From Stenotrophomonas maltophilia D457 (GTDB lineage: Bacteria; Pseudomonadota; Gammaproteobacteria; Xanthomonadales; Xanthomonadaceae): a stretch of 64,000 bases of DNA. The stretch covers positions 1 through 64,000 of the forward strand of contig NC_017671.1 of the NCBI RefSeq assembly GCF_000284595.1. Direction: 5' to 3'. The translations under genes were made by a program, and so were the position numbers. This document shows, one piece after another, positions 55,411 to 64,000 of the stretch. The notes beneath the pieces were generated by a model. That model searched no databases. It worked only from the letters and a program-made list of their open reading frames with translations, and had not been told where the DNA came from. The first letter of the stretch is position 1. Each line of letters starts with the position of its first letter.

Positions 55411-55484
55411 CACGGCAAGGAATACGCGGACCTATGCGTGATGCCAATGCAGTAGGGCCGATGCCGTCATCACTTTCAACATTT

Positions 55485-56066
55485 TCAGAATCGTTGCATA
55501 TGGTGTAACGGGGCCGGAGCCCAGCGCTGCAAGGCTATCGGCGATGTTGGTTGTGGATGCCAGCGGACTGTCGACATCCGCCCGGCGGGGTCATAAACGA
55601 GGCGGATGCGACAGGGGCGCCTGAGACTGTTTGGTCTCAGCACCTCTTCAGCGCGGCTTTGATCAGCTCCAGCCATACGGCATGTCAGGATGTAGGGATC
55701 GTCGCCCAATGGCGAGCTGACCGCCTGCTCGAGCAGGGTCCTGGCTTCGTCTGCCTGGCCGGCATCCAGCAGCGTCATGCCCAAGCGAACGCGGTTCTGC
55801 ACGGTGGGCGTGCGCGCAAGTTCGGCGCGAGCGTTGCGAAGGTCCTGACCCGGCTCAATCAACTGCTTGGCAGAGCGAATGGCCTGGCGGGCGCCGCGCG
55901 AGTTGCGGGCTTCCGGGAAGTAGATCGCGAGGAAGTAGACGACACTGCCGAGCAGCGGAAACGAGAAGAGCAGGATGAGTCAGTAGAGGCTCTGGCCCGA
56001 GCGAATGGCGCGCACCGCGAAGTAGATGGCTGCCAGTACGTGGAGTCCGATTCCGATATAGGGCAT
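55485..56066 (-). pseudogene. Membrane/TPR protein broken by an in-frame stop
   Basis: The frame begins MPYIGIGLHVLAAIYFAVRAIRSGQSLY (56066) and meets TGA at 55980-55982. It then continues in the same frame as LILLFSFPLLGSVVYFLAIY and on to a TPR-like region (TVQNRVRLGMTLLDAGQADEARTLLEQAVSS). The codon after GQSLY is normally Trp in such proteins, so TGG to TGA is the simplest explanation. The C-terminus after GDDPYIL does not look like a TPR and may also be altered. An intact copy would be a two-segment membrane protein with a cytoplasmic TPR tail. Confidence 0.65.
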
Positions 56067-56485
56067 GTGTGCCGCCTCGTCCGTGTGGGGGTTGGCACAA
56101 TAGTGGGTGTGGGGTCGGGTGCCATCGGGGGCGACCTGGCATGACGCGTCAGTTAATGAGCTCAAATCCTATGGAGAGCTATCTGATGGGGTGGTGTTGA
56201 TGAAAAGGGTTTCACTCCGATATGGCTGGCGATTGTAGAAGAGCCTCAACCTCCCGATCTTGCCGCATCACCCGGATGAGCAGGCAAAAGACGCCTGGTG
56301 TCGTTTTTGGCGCATCGGTTTGCGGAAGTGCAGCAGGAAATTTGATGAATCGTGAATTCCTCACGAGATCGCCTCGGAATAGGTTGAGAGGATGTTTCAC
56401 TTCTGGCTGCGGCCAATCCGTAGGAGATTGCCGTAGCTCCTGATCGGAAAATTAGTGGGTCATTACAGCTCCGCTCAATAGGGGT
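56067..56485. other. Lower-GC spacer without a recognisable gene
   Basis: This 419-bp stretch between the broken TPR gene and the first RHS gene holds no convincing coding sequence, repeat or RNA. Short open frames occur on both strands but lack ribosome sites and recognisable motifs. It may include the promoter of the RHS pair and marks the left edge of the lower-GC toxin locus. Confidence 0.5.
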
Positions 56486-59206
56486 TTGACAACGCGAAGC
56501 TATAGGCGTAGTTCTTTGCTCAAACAGCAGCTGATTTTCCTTTCACTCCTTATCCAAGGATGTAGCGAAGATGATTTCTGCCAAGGACAGGCGGGAGGGA
56601 AAATCCCCCGTAGTAATTATCTTAATTCGCGACTTTGCTCGATCATCACGGGCGCAGCGCTTACGTTGGGGGCTGGGTTCCACGCTTCGGCGCAAGATGG
56701 GCTCTTCAATTACCAAGAATATGAGAAGCGGATAAAGAGCGCGCAGTCGCTCGCCGCTACCTCTACCGATGAGGTGTTTGGCGATCGGACCGCAGGCTTC
56801 GACGGTAGTACGGAGTTCTTCATTGAGGACGTGTCCATTCCCGGCAATTTTGACCTTCCTGTGAGCGTCGCTCGACGCTTTTCGGTGGAGGCGACTAACC
56901 GAGGATTTCGCGATAGCGAGACCAAGGGTCTGACACTGTTCGATGATTGGGAAATCGTCGTGCCTTATATGTCGGGCGTGTGGACCAAAGGCGCTGGATG
57001 GATCACGGGTGACCAAGGGGCTCAGACCACGCAGCGTTGTTCGGTCAACACCGCGCCCTTGCTGCTGGAGACCTGGGGCTACACCGACATCGGCTTTGGC
57101 ATCGATGTGAAGTGGAATGGCGGAACCGGCGAGGAACTTCTGATTGCCGATGACCCGTCCTATGCCTCTGCGCCAGGCCTTGAGGTACCCAAGTGGATGA
57201 CAGCGTCCAGAGCGCGATTCACTTGTCTGTCTGCAACGCGCAACGGATACCCAGGCGAGGCGTTCGTGGGGCATACGCCCGATGGCAAGAAGTACTTCTT
57301 TGACTGGGGAGCGGAAAAGCCCTACGCCACAGCCAAGGCCGGGAGTCGCATGATGGCGCGTAAGCGCGTCTACCTTCTGGCATCGCGTGTTGAGGATCGT
57401 TATGGGAACTGGGTGTCTTATAGTTACGACGGGTACCGGCTCACCAGGATTGAGTCCAGCGATGGACGCCGGATTGACCTGAGCTACGATGGCGACGGCC
57501 GGGTGACCACAGTCACGGCCAATGGGCGAGTTTGGCGGTATGCCTATGTGGGCGATACGGAGGGAAATGACGGCGGCTTGTCCCAAGTGACACTCCCGGA
57601 TGGCTCTGCTTGGACCTACGGTCATCGCGGGCGGCTTCAATCAAGCCTTCCTTTGCGTGGCGGTGACGATGGGGGCGGGTGCGAGATCCGCGCGGGCAAT
57701 GCCCCTCCACCCACGCAGATGACGGTAACCTCTCCGTCAGGTGCTCAAGGCATCTTCGACTTTGAAATGGAGCTGTTTATCCGCTCTGATCCTTGCAACG
57801 GACTCCTTCCGTCGCATTACGATGCATGGTCCTTGAAGAAGCGCAGCATCATGGGGCCCGGACTGCCTTCGATGGTGAGTACGCGAGGCTACAACCTGCA
57901 GTTGCCGGGAGGTGGGCGCTGGTCCAGCCTGACCAAGCCGGATGGCACGCAGATTCGCGAACGCTATGGCGCAGATCCGGGCTTGAACGAACGAAAGCTC
58001 CTCCAAAAGCAGATTCTGGATGCGGCCGGCCAGGTGCAACGTGATGAGCTAAGCACCTACACCTTTGGTTCCGAGACAGGTCCGTTTGCCGTCCGGGTAG
58101 GACGGTCAATTGGACTTCAGTCAGGCCAGTTCTTGGCGGGCACGCTGAGTGCGCTGAGCGAGAGCCAATTCAGTCAGGATGGCGATACCTATCGCGTGGT
58201 CTACAGCGACTTCAATCGCAATGCCCGTCCGGCACGCGTGACTTACACTGGCCCCTCCGGATCCAAGGCCGAGATACGAGAGCATCTTGATACGCCCAAC
58301 CCTTGGGTCTTGGATCAGGTGTTGAGCGTCAAGGAGGTTGCGTCCGGGAAGGTCACCACGCGATATAGCTATGACGCCATGGCCAAGCCGAATGCCGTCT
58401 ATCGCGCTGGAGCGCTACTGCAGAGTGTGACTTATGCCGCGGATGGCACGATCAGTACGGTGCGTGACGGAAAGGGAAATACGACCCAAATCCAGGACTG
58501 GTATCGGGGTGTACCGCGACTGGTCACCAATCCTGATGGCACCACCAACAGCATGTCGGCCGACGGAAACGGGTGGATCACCTCAACCACGGATGCGCTG
58601 CAGAGGACCACGTCCTATCAGCACGATTCGATGGGTCGCGTGAAGGAGGTCCAGCCACCAGTCGATGAGAACCAGTGGACCAAGACAACCATCTCGTTCC
58701 AGCAGGTCGCGGCCGATGAGTACGGCCTTTCGCCGGGACACTGGCGAGTCGATAACGCTCAAGGGGCACGGCGTCAGGAAACCTATCTCGATGCGCTTTG
58801 GCAGCCGCTCCTGGTGCGCGAATACGATGCAAACGACATCGCGGGGACCCAACGGTGGGTCAGGAACAGCTACGACAGCGAGGGTCGCCCGATCTTCACT
58901 TCCTACCCTTCAAAGGATAGCAATGTGGCGACCGGCACCTGGACTGAGTACGACGCACTTGGGAGGAAAACTTCCTCGGCCCAGGACAGCGAGCAAGGCC
59001 TGCTGATCACGACCATTGCCTACAGCAGCAATGCTACGACTACCGTCGTTGATCCGCTCGGCCATCAGACGATTACCCGGTTTGATGCCTTTGAAGGACC
59101 GGACTATGAACGGCCTGCGCAGATCATTCGTGCCGACGGAAGCAAAGTCAGCATAAAACGGAATGCATTTGGCCTCACTACCGAAGTGGCCCAGTCCGCA
59201 AACTGA
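56486..59206 (+). CDS. RHS/YD-repeat protein, first of two
   Basis: A 906-residue protein with several YD-type repeats ([46 protein letters not shown]) and a long N-terminal beta-rich region. It ends without the usual RHS core motif (DPxGLxYxGxRYYD). The start is uncertain: TTG at 56486 is the first start in frame, and a signal-like segment ([21 protein letters not shown]) begins about 50 residues later with no start codon just before it. A frameshift near 56570-56640 could explain this. It ends 13 bp before the second RHS gene, so the two are one unit. Confidence 0.75.
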   Translation: MTTRSYRRSSLLKQQLIFLSLLIQGCSEDDFCQGQAGGKIPRSNYLNSRLCSIITGAALTLGAGFHASAQDGLFNYQEYEKRIKSAQSLAATSTDEVFGDRTAGFDGSTEFFIEDVSIPGNFDLPVSVARRFSVEATNRGFRDSETKGLTLFDDWEIVVPYMSGVWTKGAGWITGDQGAQTTQRCSVNTAPLLLETWGYTDIGFGIDVKWNGGTGEELLIADDPSYASAPGLEVPKWMTASRARFTCLSATRNGYPGEAFVGHTPDGKKYFFDWGAEKPYATAKAGSRMMARKRVYLLASRVEDRYGNWVSYSYDGYRLTRIESSDGRRIDLSYDGDGRVTTVTANGRVWRYAYVGDTEGNDGGLSQVTLPDGSAWTYGHRGRLQSSLPLRGGDDGGGCEIRAGNAPPPTQMTVTSPSGAQGIFDFEMELFIRSDPCNGLLPSHYDAWSLKKRSIMGPGLPSMVSTRGYNLQLPGGGRWSSLTKPDGTQIRERYGADPGLNERKLLQKQILDAAGQVQRDELSTYTFGSETGPFAVRVGRSIGLQSGQFLAGTLSALSESQFSQDGDTYRVVYSDFNRNARPARVTYTGPSGSKAEIREHLDTPNPWVLDQVLSVKEVASGKVTTRYSYDAMAKPNAVYRAGALLQSVTYAADGTISTVRDGKGNTTQIQDWYRGVPRLVTNPDGTTNSMSADGNGWITSTTDALQRTTSYQHDSMGRVKEVQPPVDENQWTKTTISFQQVAADEYGLSPGHWRVDNAQGARRQETYLDALWQPLLVREYDANDIAGTQRWVRNSYDSEGRPIFTSYPSKDSNVATGTWTEYDALGRKTSSAQDSEQGLLITTIAYSSNATTTVVDPLGHQTITRFDAFEGPDYERPAQIIRADGSKVSIKRNAFGLTTEVAQSAN

Positions 59207-59219
59207 AACCACGTCAAGG

Positions 59220-62200
59220 ATGGCATTCGTGAACACTGAAAAACTGCGCATGGCCGCGGCGGTTCTGCTGGGGCTGATGATCATCTTCCTGTGCCAGGTG
59301 GCACACGCTGACGCTTGGATTGAACTCACTGGGCCAGCCCAAGTCTCCTACACGGCACCAGCAACCTATCAGTTGCAGCTCAAAAGTGGCGTCACAAGCA
59401 CTGGCCCCAAAGCTGAGTATCTGGAAGACATACAGCTCACGCGCAATGGCCAAGTGATCTCCCGACTTCCGAACGGGACCTATACCGAGAACGGCCTGTC
59501 GGCGGGTACGTATCAGTATGTCTACAAGGCATTTGGCGTGCGCAACTTCAACGGCAATGAGTCTTACAGACAGCTGATCTCACCCACGATCACGATCACG
59601 GTGGCGGCACCGCCAACCCCATTTGACGGCGCGGAGTACGTTTCCGCAAGCTGGCCTAATTCGGCCGATAGAGGAACCCCGTTCAGCGGTACTGTCACCT
59701 TCCGGAACACGGGCAACACAACGTGGCGAGCAGGGGAAGGCTATCGACTGGGTCAGGCCGAGCGCTACGTTTCCGGCGCCACGAAACTCGGAATTGCCGA
59801 GGTTGCCGTACCCCACGACGTGGCTCCTGGTGGCACAGCAACGTTTGCGTTCAGCGGAGTAGCGGCCAGTGAAAACGGACCGACAACGCTCCAATGGCAA
59901 ATGAACCGGAATGGTGCTCGCTTCGGTAGCACCAGCAGCGAGCAGATCTTTGAGACGACCGGAAGGCTCAATCGCGGCGTCATGTATGAGCAAGAGGTCC
60001 CGACCAGCATGGAGACCGGGCGGACCTATCGAGTCAAGCTGAAGTTCACCAACACGGGTAACACGACGTGGTCGGCGTCGGCGGGCTATGCATTGGGGTC
60101 CTGGAATCCCAATGACAATGTCCGCTGGGGCAGGGCGCGGGTTCCAATGCCGAATGACGTCAGTCCACAGCTGCCTGCGTTCTTTGAATTCGACGTGGTA
60201 GCTCCTTCATTGCCAGGTGTCTACAGCTTCCAATGGCGGTTGCTGGAAGAGGGCAAAGAATGGTTTGGTCGGGAAAGCGACAATGTTCAGGTCACGGTCA
60301 ACGGGCCGCCGTCCAAGGTAATCGGCAACATCGATGGTGTCACCAGCGACGGTCAGATTCGAGGCTGGGCGTGCTCGACGGGCATTGATTCGTCGATTGA
60401 CATTCATGCCTACACCGGTGGAGCCGCCGGCAGTGGTGGGACGATCTTCCTGACCGGCAAGGCCGACTTGGCGAGTGAGCCGGCCGTGGCTACGTCCTGC
60501 AAGGCTGGAGGCAATCATCGCTTCTCGCTTCAGATGAGCAACGAGCAGCGCCGCCTGCAGGCTGGGCAACCGATCTATGTCCATGGAATTTCCCCCGTTG
60601 GACAACCCAACAACACCCTTGACGGCTCCGGATCAGTTGTAGTGCCTGAGGCGCCCAGTGGCACGCTTTCCGCAACTCCGGCCACGTGCCAGATTGCATC
60701 GGATGCCCAGACCTGCAACATCACCTTGGTCTGGTCGGCCACGGATTCGCGCGCGGAGCTAAAGCGTGATGGCGGCTCGGTGGTAGGCAGTGGAGCCAGC
60801 GGCTCCGTTGTTGTGCCAATCGGTGCCGGAACGAGCCGCTTTACGCTCTCGGTCACCGGCGACGCGGTTGCCACGGCAGTTGCCACCGCCAAGGCCGCTC
60901 CTGTCGTGCCCGTCAATCCAGACAATCCGGCCCCGACGGTTGCCCGGAGATACGTCTACGACGACAACCTCCGGCTGTGCAAGGTCATCGAACCTGAGAC
61001 TGGGTCGAGCGTATTTGGCTACGACGCGGCGGGGAATCTCTCCTGGAGCGCAACCGGGCTGGATTTGCCCAGCGTGACGGAATGCAATCGCGACGCGCCC
61101 CAGATTGCTTCTCGCCGTGTTTCGCGTGACTACGACGCCAGCAATCGTCTGCAGGCTGTTGTATATCCCGATGGTCTTGGGGATCAACAGCTTGAGTACA
61201 CCCCGACTGGCCAATTGAAGATCGAAAAGGTCTTTAATCAGGATCGGATTGCGGTTGTCACCACTCGTACCTACAACTCACTCGGGGCGGTGACAAGTCA
61301 GAGCCGTGTGGTGGGTAGCGCTAGCGCCCGGTCCCTGGCATTTGGCTACGACCCTATGGGGCAACACATCCGTACGGACTATCCCGATGGCTACTCCGTC
61401 CGGCAGTCCTTGAACGCCTTGGGCCAGCCCGTACAGCTGCAAGATGGCACCGGCGCCGTGCTCGCCAGCAACGTCGCCTACGCCCCCAGTGGCGAAACCA
61501 CCGCGCTGACCTACGGCAACGGCATCGTACGTGGCGTAATCGAGAACGCGCGACAGTTGACCGACCGTATCGTCGACGGTGGTGTGATCGATCTGAAGTA
61601 TAGCTATGACGCAGCAGGAAACATCACCCAGATCCGCGATGGCGTGCGCGGCGACTCCGGGACGATCAGCCTGGGCTACGACCGCCTCGACCGGCTGATT
61701 CAAGCCAGTGCTCCAGCCTATGGTGGCAGTGGGCAATACACGTTCGGCTATGACACGCTGGACAACATCGTCTCGATGCGGTTGCCGGGAAAGCGGGAGC
61801 GTACGTTCCACTACGACGCCCGCAATCGCCTGGAGTTGCTGCGGGACCCCGGTGGCAATGGCGTCTCTGGCTTCTCTTACGATTCTGCGGGCAATCTGGT
61901 GACGCGTAACGGTCAGGCGCTCACCTACGATATAGGCGGCCAGCTCCGTTCAGTGGGAGATGTGCAGAAGTACTTCTACGATGGAGCAGGACGGCGTGCA
62001 CATTCTTCAGTACCCACTGCCCCGCCCATCTCAGGCAAGGAGTTGATAAATGTTGCCCACGACTGGGAGGTGTCCATCCCTGGAGGCGATGTAGGTCTGC
62101 CGGATCTTTCGGTCGGAAATCTAGACCACACTTGGCAGTACTTGGTGGGCGGGGAGCTGATCGAATCCACCGAGGGCGAGGAAACCTCCGACTACATCTA

Positions 62201-63101
62201 CCTCGGCAAGCGGTTGCTGGCTATTCGCACCAGCTCCGCCACGGGCAACACGCTCACCTATCTTCATCACGATGCACTCAATACCCTAACGGCGACCAGC
62301 GGCGCCAACGGTATTGTGCTGACGCGCCACTTCTGGTCGCCGTATGGTGAAGTAGATGCTGCACCTAGCGCAAAGATCCCGGGCTATTCAGGGCATCTTG
62401 CGGATTCAGATACAGGCCTAATCTACATGGGGCGGCGCTATTACGAACCCGTCATTGGTAGATTTCTGTCGGTTGATCCTGTTACAGCACTGGATCACGG
62501 AGACATGCGGCATTTCAACCGCTATGTCTATGCCTACAACAATCCGTATAGATTCAGGGACCCAGATGGCCGGTGCCCATCGTGTGATAGATTTAGCGAT
62601 ACATTTGCTAAGGATTCTAAGGCTTTCGATCACCCTGGCTTTATCATACCCGCATTCGTCGTAACAGCTGCAATGGCAGCTCCCGTCGTGTGGGAGCTTG
62701 GCATGATAGCCCTCGCTAACCCAGGAACAGTCGCCACTGCAGCGAACGTTGCGGCTGACGCAGCTGGTGTGACGGGCACTGCCACTGGGGGTACACTTGC
62801 TGTTCGGGCTACGCGCGGCGGAGAGAATGCTGCCGCTGCAACTGGACGCGCAGCTCACGCCGCTCTAGCCCAAAGGATTGCAGCGAAACCTGGCTGGCAG
62901 TCTGAGCCGCGAATGATTGGAGCTGACGGTAAGGTCTACAAACCTGATGCAGTCACACCGAATGGTCGAATCCTCGAGTTGAAGCCGAATACACCTTCTG
63001 GTATGGCAGCGGGCGCTCGGCAAACTGCAAATTACGAAAAGCAGCTCGGCATGCGTGCACGAGTCATCTATTACGACCCGGATAAATTTAAAAAGCCATG
63101 A
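59220..63101 (+). CDS. RHS polymorphic toxin with PD-(D/E)xK-like tip
   Basis: A 1293-residue secreted RHS protein. After a signal peptide (about 1-30, [19 protein letters not shown]) come two NBR1-Ig-like domains with NTGNTTW (near 160 and 285). Further modules include IRGWACSTG...HRFSLQM (about 390-440). YD repeats follow (about 575-1050), then the RHS core end ([26 protein letters not shown] to RFRDPDGR, about 1060-1116). The tip after that is variable, lower in GC, and ends in a restriction-endonuclease-like motif: D1243 in KPDAVTPNG and E1253-x-K1255 in ILELKP. It most likely cuts DNA in target cells. A candidate immunity gene overlaps its stop. Confidence 0.85.
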   Translation: MAFVNTEKLRMAAAVLLGLMIIFLCQVAHADAWIELTGPAQVSYTAPATYQLQLKSGVTSTGPKAEYLEDIQLTRNGQVISRLPNGTYTENGLSAGTYQYVYKAFGVRNFNGNESYRQLISPTITITVAAPPTPFDGAEYVSASWPNSADRGTPFSGTVTFRNTGNTTWRAGEGYRLGQAERYVSGATKLGIAEVAVPHDVAPGGTATFAFSGVAASENGPTTLQWQMNRNGARFGSTSSEQIFETTGRLNRGVMYEQEVPTSMETGRTYRVKLKFTNTGNTTWSASAGYALGSWNPNDNVRWGRARVPMPNDVSPQLPAFFEFDVVAPSLPGVYSFQWRLLEEGKEWFGRESDNVQVTVNGPPSKVIGNIDGVTSDGQIRGWACSTGIDSSIDIHAYTGGAAGSGGTIFLTGKADLASEPAVATSCKAGGNHRFSLQMSNEQRRLQAGQPIYVHGISPVGQPNNTLDGSGSVVVPEAPSGTLSATPATCQIASDAQTCNITLVWSATDSRAELKRDGGSVVGSGASGSVVVPIGAGTSRFTLSVTGDAVATAVATAKAAPVVPVNPDNPAPTVARRYVYDDNLRLCKVIEPETGSSVFGYDAAGNLSWSATGLDLPSVTECNRDAPQIASRRVSRDYDASNRLQAVVYPDGLGDQQLEYTPTGQLKIEKVFNQDRIAVVTTRTYNSLGAVTSQSRVVGSASARSLAFGYDPMGQHIRTDYPDGYSVRQSLNALGQPVQLQDGTGAVLASNVAYAPSGETTALTYGNGIVRGVIENARQLTDRIVDGGVIDLKYSYDAAGNITQIRDGVRGDSGTISLGYDRLDRLIQASAPAYGGSGQYTFGYDTLDNIVSMRLPGKRERTFHYDARNRLELLRDPGGNGVSGFSYDSAGNLVTRNGQALTYDIGGQLRSVGDVQKYFYDGAGRRAHSSVPTAPPISGKELINVAHDWEVSIPGGDVGLPDLSVGNLDHTWQYLVGGELIESTEGEETSDYIYLGKRLLAIRTSSATGNTLTYLHHDALNTLTATSGANGIVLTRHFWSPYGEVDAAPSAKIPGYSGHLADSDTGLIYMGRRYYEPVIGRFLSVDPVTALDHGDMRHFNRYVYAYNNPYRFRDPDGRCPSCDRFSDTFAKDSKAFDHPGFIIPAFVVTAAMAAPVVWELGMIALANPGTVATAANVAADAAGVTGTATGGTLAVRATRGGENAAAATGRAAHAALAQRIAAKPGWQSEPRMIGADGKVYKPDAVTPNGRILELKPNTPSGMAAGARQTANYEKQLGMRARVIYYDPDKFKKP

Positions 63102-63664
63102 CAATAAAGAAACTCATTGCGCGCACAGATGAGGTCCTTGCACCCCTTGGATTCAACCGAAAGGGCGCACTTTGGAATCGCACGATTGATTCAATTGTTG
63201 AGGTTATTGATATTCAGGTAGGTAAGTCTGGCGATACTGCGACGATTAATGCCGGTGTGTTGCAAGTCGACGCCTTCGAGAAAGCATGGGGCTACAAGCC
63301 TCAAGGATTTGTGGAAGAGCCCTTTTGCATCGTGCGTGCTCGCGTTGGAGAGATCGTCAACAATCACGATCTCTGGTGGCCTCTGAATGATGACCAAACT
63401 CCAAAGAACGTCGCCATGACACTGGGAACACATGTTCTCCCTTTCTTGGAAAGGTCGCGAACTCAAGAGGCAATGGAGGCATTCTTGGAAGCCGTACATG
63501 GAAATTACCCCCTGCCGAAGATCTATCTGGCGATCCTCAAATGCCAAGGCGGGGACATTCAAAGTGCATGCGCTATTCTTCGTAAGGTGCATGAGAAAGC
63601 GCGTGGGGACTGGAGTGATAGATCCATGGAAGTTGCACGAAGGATTGGGTGTGATATCGGTTGA
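63098..63664 (+). CDS. DUF4304-like candidate immunity protein
   Basis: A 188-residue protein whose ATG overlaps the toxin stop (ATGA), so translation is coupled. The N-terminus [25 protein letters not shown] resembles DUF4304 proteins, a group often found as immunity proteins next to polymorphic toxins. It has no signal peptide and is cytoplasmic, as expected for protection against a nuclease that acts on DNA. GC is lower than in the RHS body. Binding to the toxin is inference. Confidence 0.75.
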   Translation: MTIKKLIARTDEVLAPLGFNRKGALWNRTIDSIVEVIDIQVGKSGDTATINAGVLQVDAFEKAWGYKPQGFVEEPFCIVRARVGEIVNNHDLWWPLNDDQTPKNVAMTLGTHVLPFLERSRTQEAMEAFLEAVHGNYPLPKIYLAILKCQGGDIQSACAILRKVHEKARGDWSDRSMEVARRIGCDIG

Positions 63665-63699
63665 AGGTTCTGTAAAGTCGAGCAGGAAATACATAAGAG

Positions 63700-64000
63700 C
63701 CGCCTGGACAATCCCGACATTCCATACGTGCTGCTCAGCACGCCTGTCTGCGGCGGTATAGCCACTGTCGCCGAACACCCAGTCTTATTTGCCATGCAGC
63801 AGCTCATGGGTGACCGTCATGTCACCGACATCGGCCGCAGTACACTTCACGTGATGCACCAGGCCTGAAAACTCATCTACACCGATATGGACCTTCATGT
63901 CGAAGTACCACGGGTTGCCCTTGCGGGTCTCGTGCATCTCAGAATCTCCCGCCCTTGCGGCGTTCTTGGTTGAGCTGCCCCGTGGATGATGGAGGCGATC
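63700..64000 (-). pseudogene. Decayed IS5-type transposase fragment
   Basis: On the minus strand a DDE transposase stretch can be read: SSTKNAARAGDSEMHETRKG, NPWYFDMKVHIGVDEFSGLVHH, VTHELLHGK, then a TAA at 63787-63789, then DWVFGDSGYTAADRRAEQH. The motifs MHETRKGNPWYFDMKVHIG and VFGDSGY are typical of IS5-family elements. The in-frame stop, a likely frameshift near the right edge, and the loss of similarity after about 63700 show it is inactive. The N-terminus lies beyond the window. Confidence 0.75.

Noticed and set aside
56212..56443. Short frames on both strands upstream of the first RHS gene
   Set aside because: Both are short, overlap each other, and lack ribosome sites. No motif supports either.

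Overview
The window is about 66% GC and opens on dnaA. It looks like the replication-origin region of a Stenotrophomonas chromosome, most likely the S. maltophilia complex. The evidence is the order dnaA-dnaN-recF-gyrB, the cluster tonB-exbB-exbD-exbD, many short palindromic repeats starting with GTAG (the SMAG type known from S. maltophilia), and protein sequences of Xanthomonadaceae type. This assignment is inference from sequence features, not a database match.

Region 1 (1-7400) is the origin block: dnaA, dnaN, recF and gyrB. The dnaA-dnaN gap (275 bp) and the unusually long dnaN-recF gap (991 bp) carry DnaA-box sequences. Three perfect copies of the 14-bp ParB-site palindrome GTTCCACGTGGAAC, plus two degenerate copies, lie between 2717 and 4768, two of the perfect ones inside recF. 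Region 2 (7400-17000) holds envelope and housekeeping genes: a CPBP protease, an M48 metalloprotease lipoprotein, a TPR protein leading into tonB-exbB-exbD1-exbD2, cardiolipin synthase, pdxJ and a PA0069-type radical SAM protein. Region 3 (17050-19120) is a small patch of unrecognised, lower-GC genes with signal peptides or membrane segments, including two similar short membrane proteins.

Region 4 (19200-35400) is mainly metabolism: a 2OG-Fe(II) oxygenase, fbp, an aromatic aminotransferase, a TonB-dependent receptor, the two-gene NHEJ repair operon ku-ligD, a zinc alcohol dehydrogenase, KDPG aldolase, a cysteine-dioxygenase-like cupin, a LacI regulator, and phhA divergent from an Lrp/AsnC regulator. 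Region 5 (35400-49600) is rich in envelope and secreted proteins: patatin lipoprotein, AIM24-type protein, a second TonB-dependent receptor, class A acid phosphatase, lipase, an ABC ATPase, fatty acid desaturase, an EF-hand protein, mutM and opgD.

Region 6 (49600-56500) holds tdk with two tandem Sel1-like secreted paralogues, rep, and several unusual non-coding structures. One is a 541-bp gap organised as a nested inverted repeat of whole repeat cassettes. The other is a heavily folded leader upstream of a small orphan gene. A membrane/TPR gene nearby is broken by an in-frame stop. Region 7 (56486-64000) is a polymorphic-toxin locus: two consecutive YD-repeat (RHS) proteins, the second ending in a PD-(D/E)xK nuclease-like tip, then an overlapping DUF4304-like candidate immunity gene and a decayed IS5-type transposase. 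GC content falls toward the toxin tip and immunity gene, as expected of exchanged modules.

The strongest leads are the toxin-immunity module with Sec-type signals instead of a type VI adaptor, the symmetric repeat assembly at 49617-50132, the structured leader at 55200-55420, and the parS cluster around the origin.
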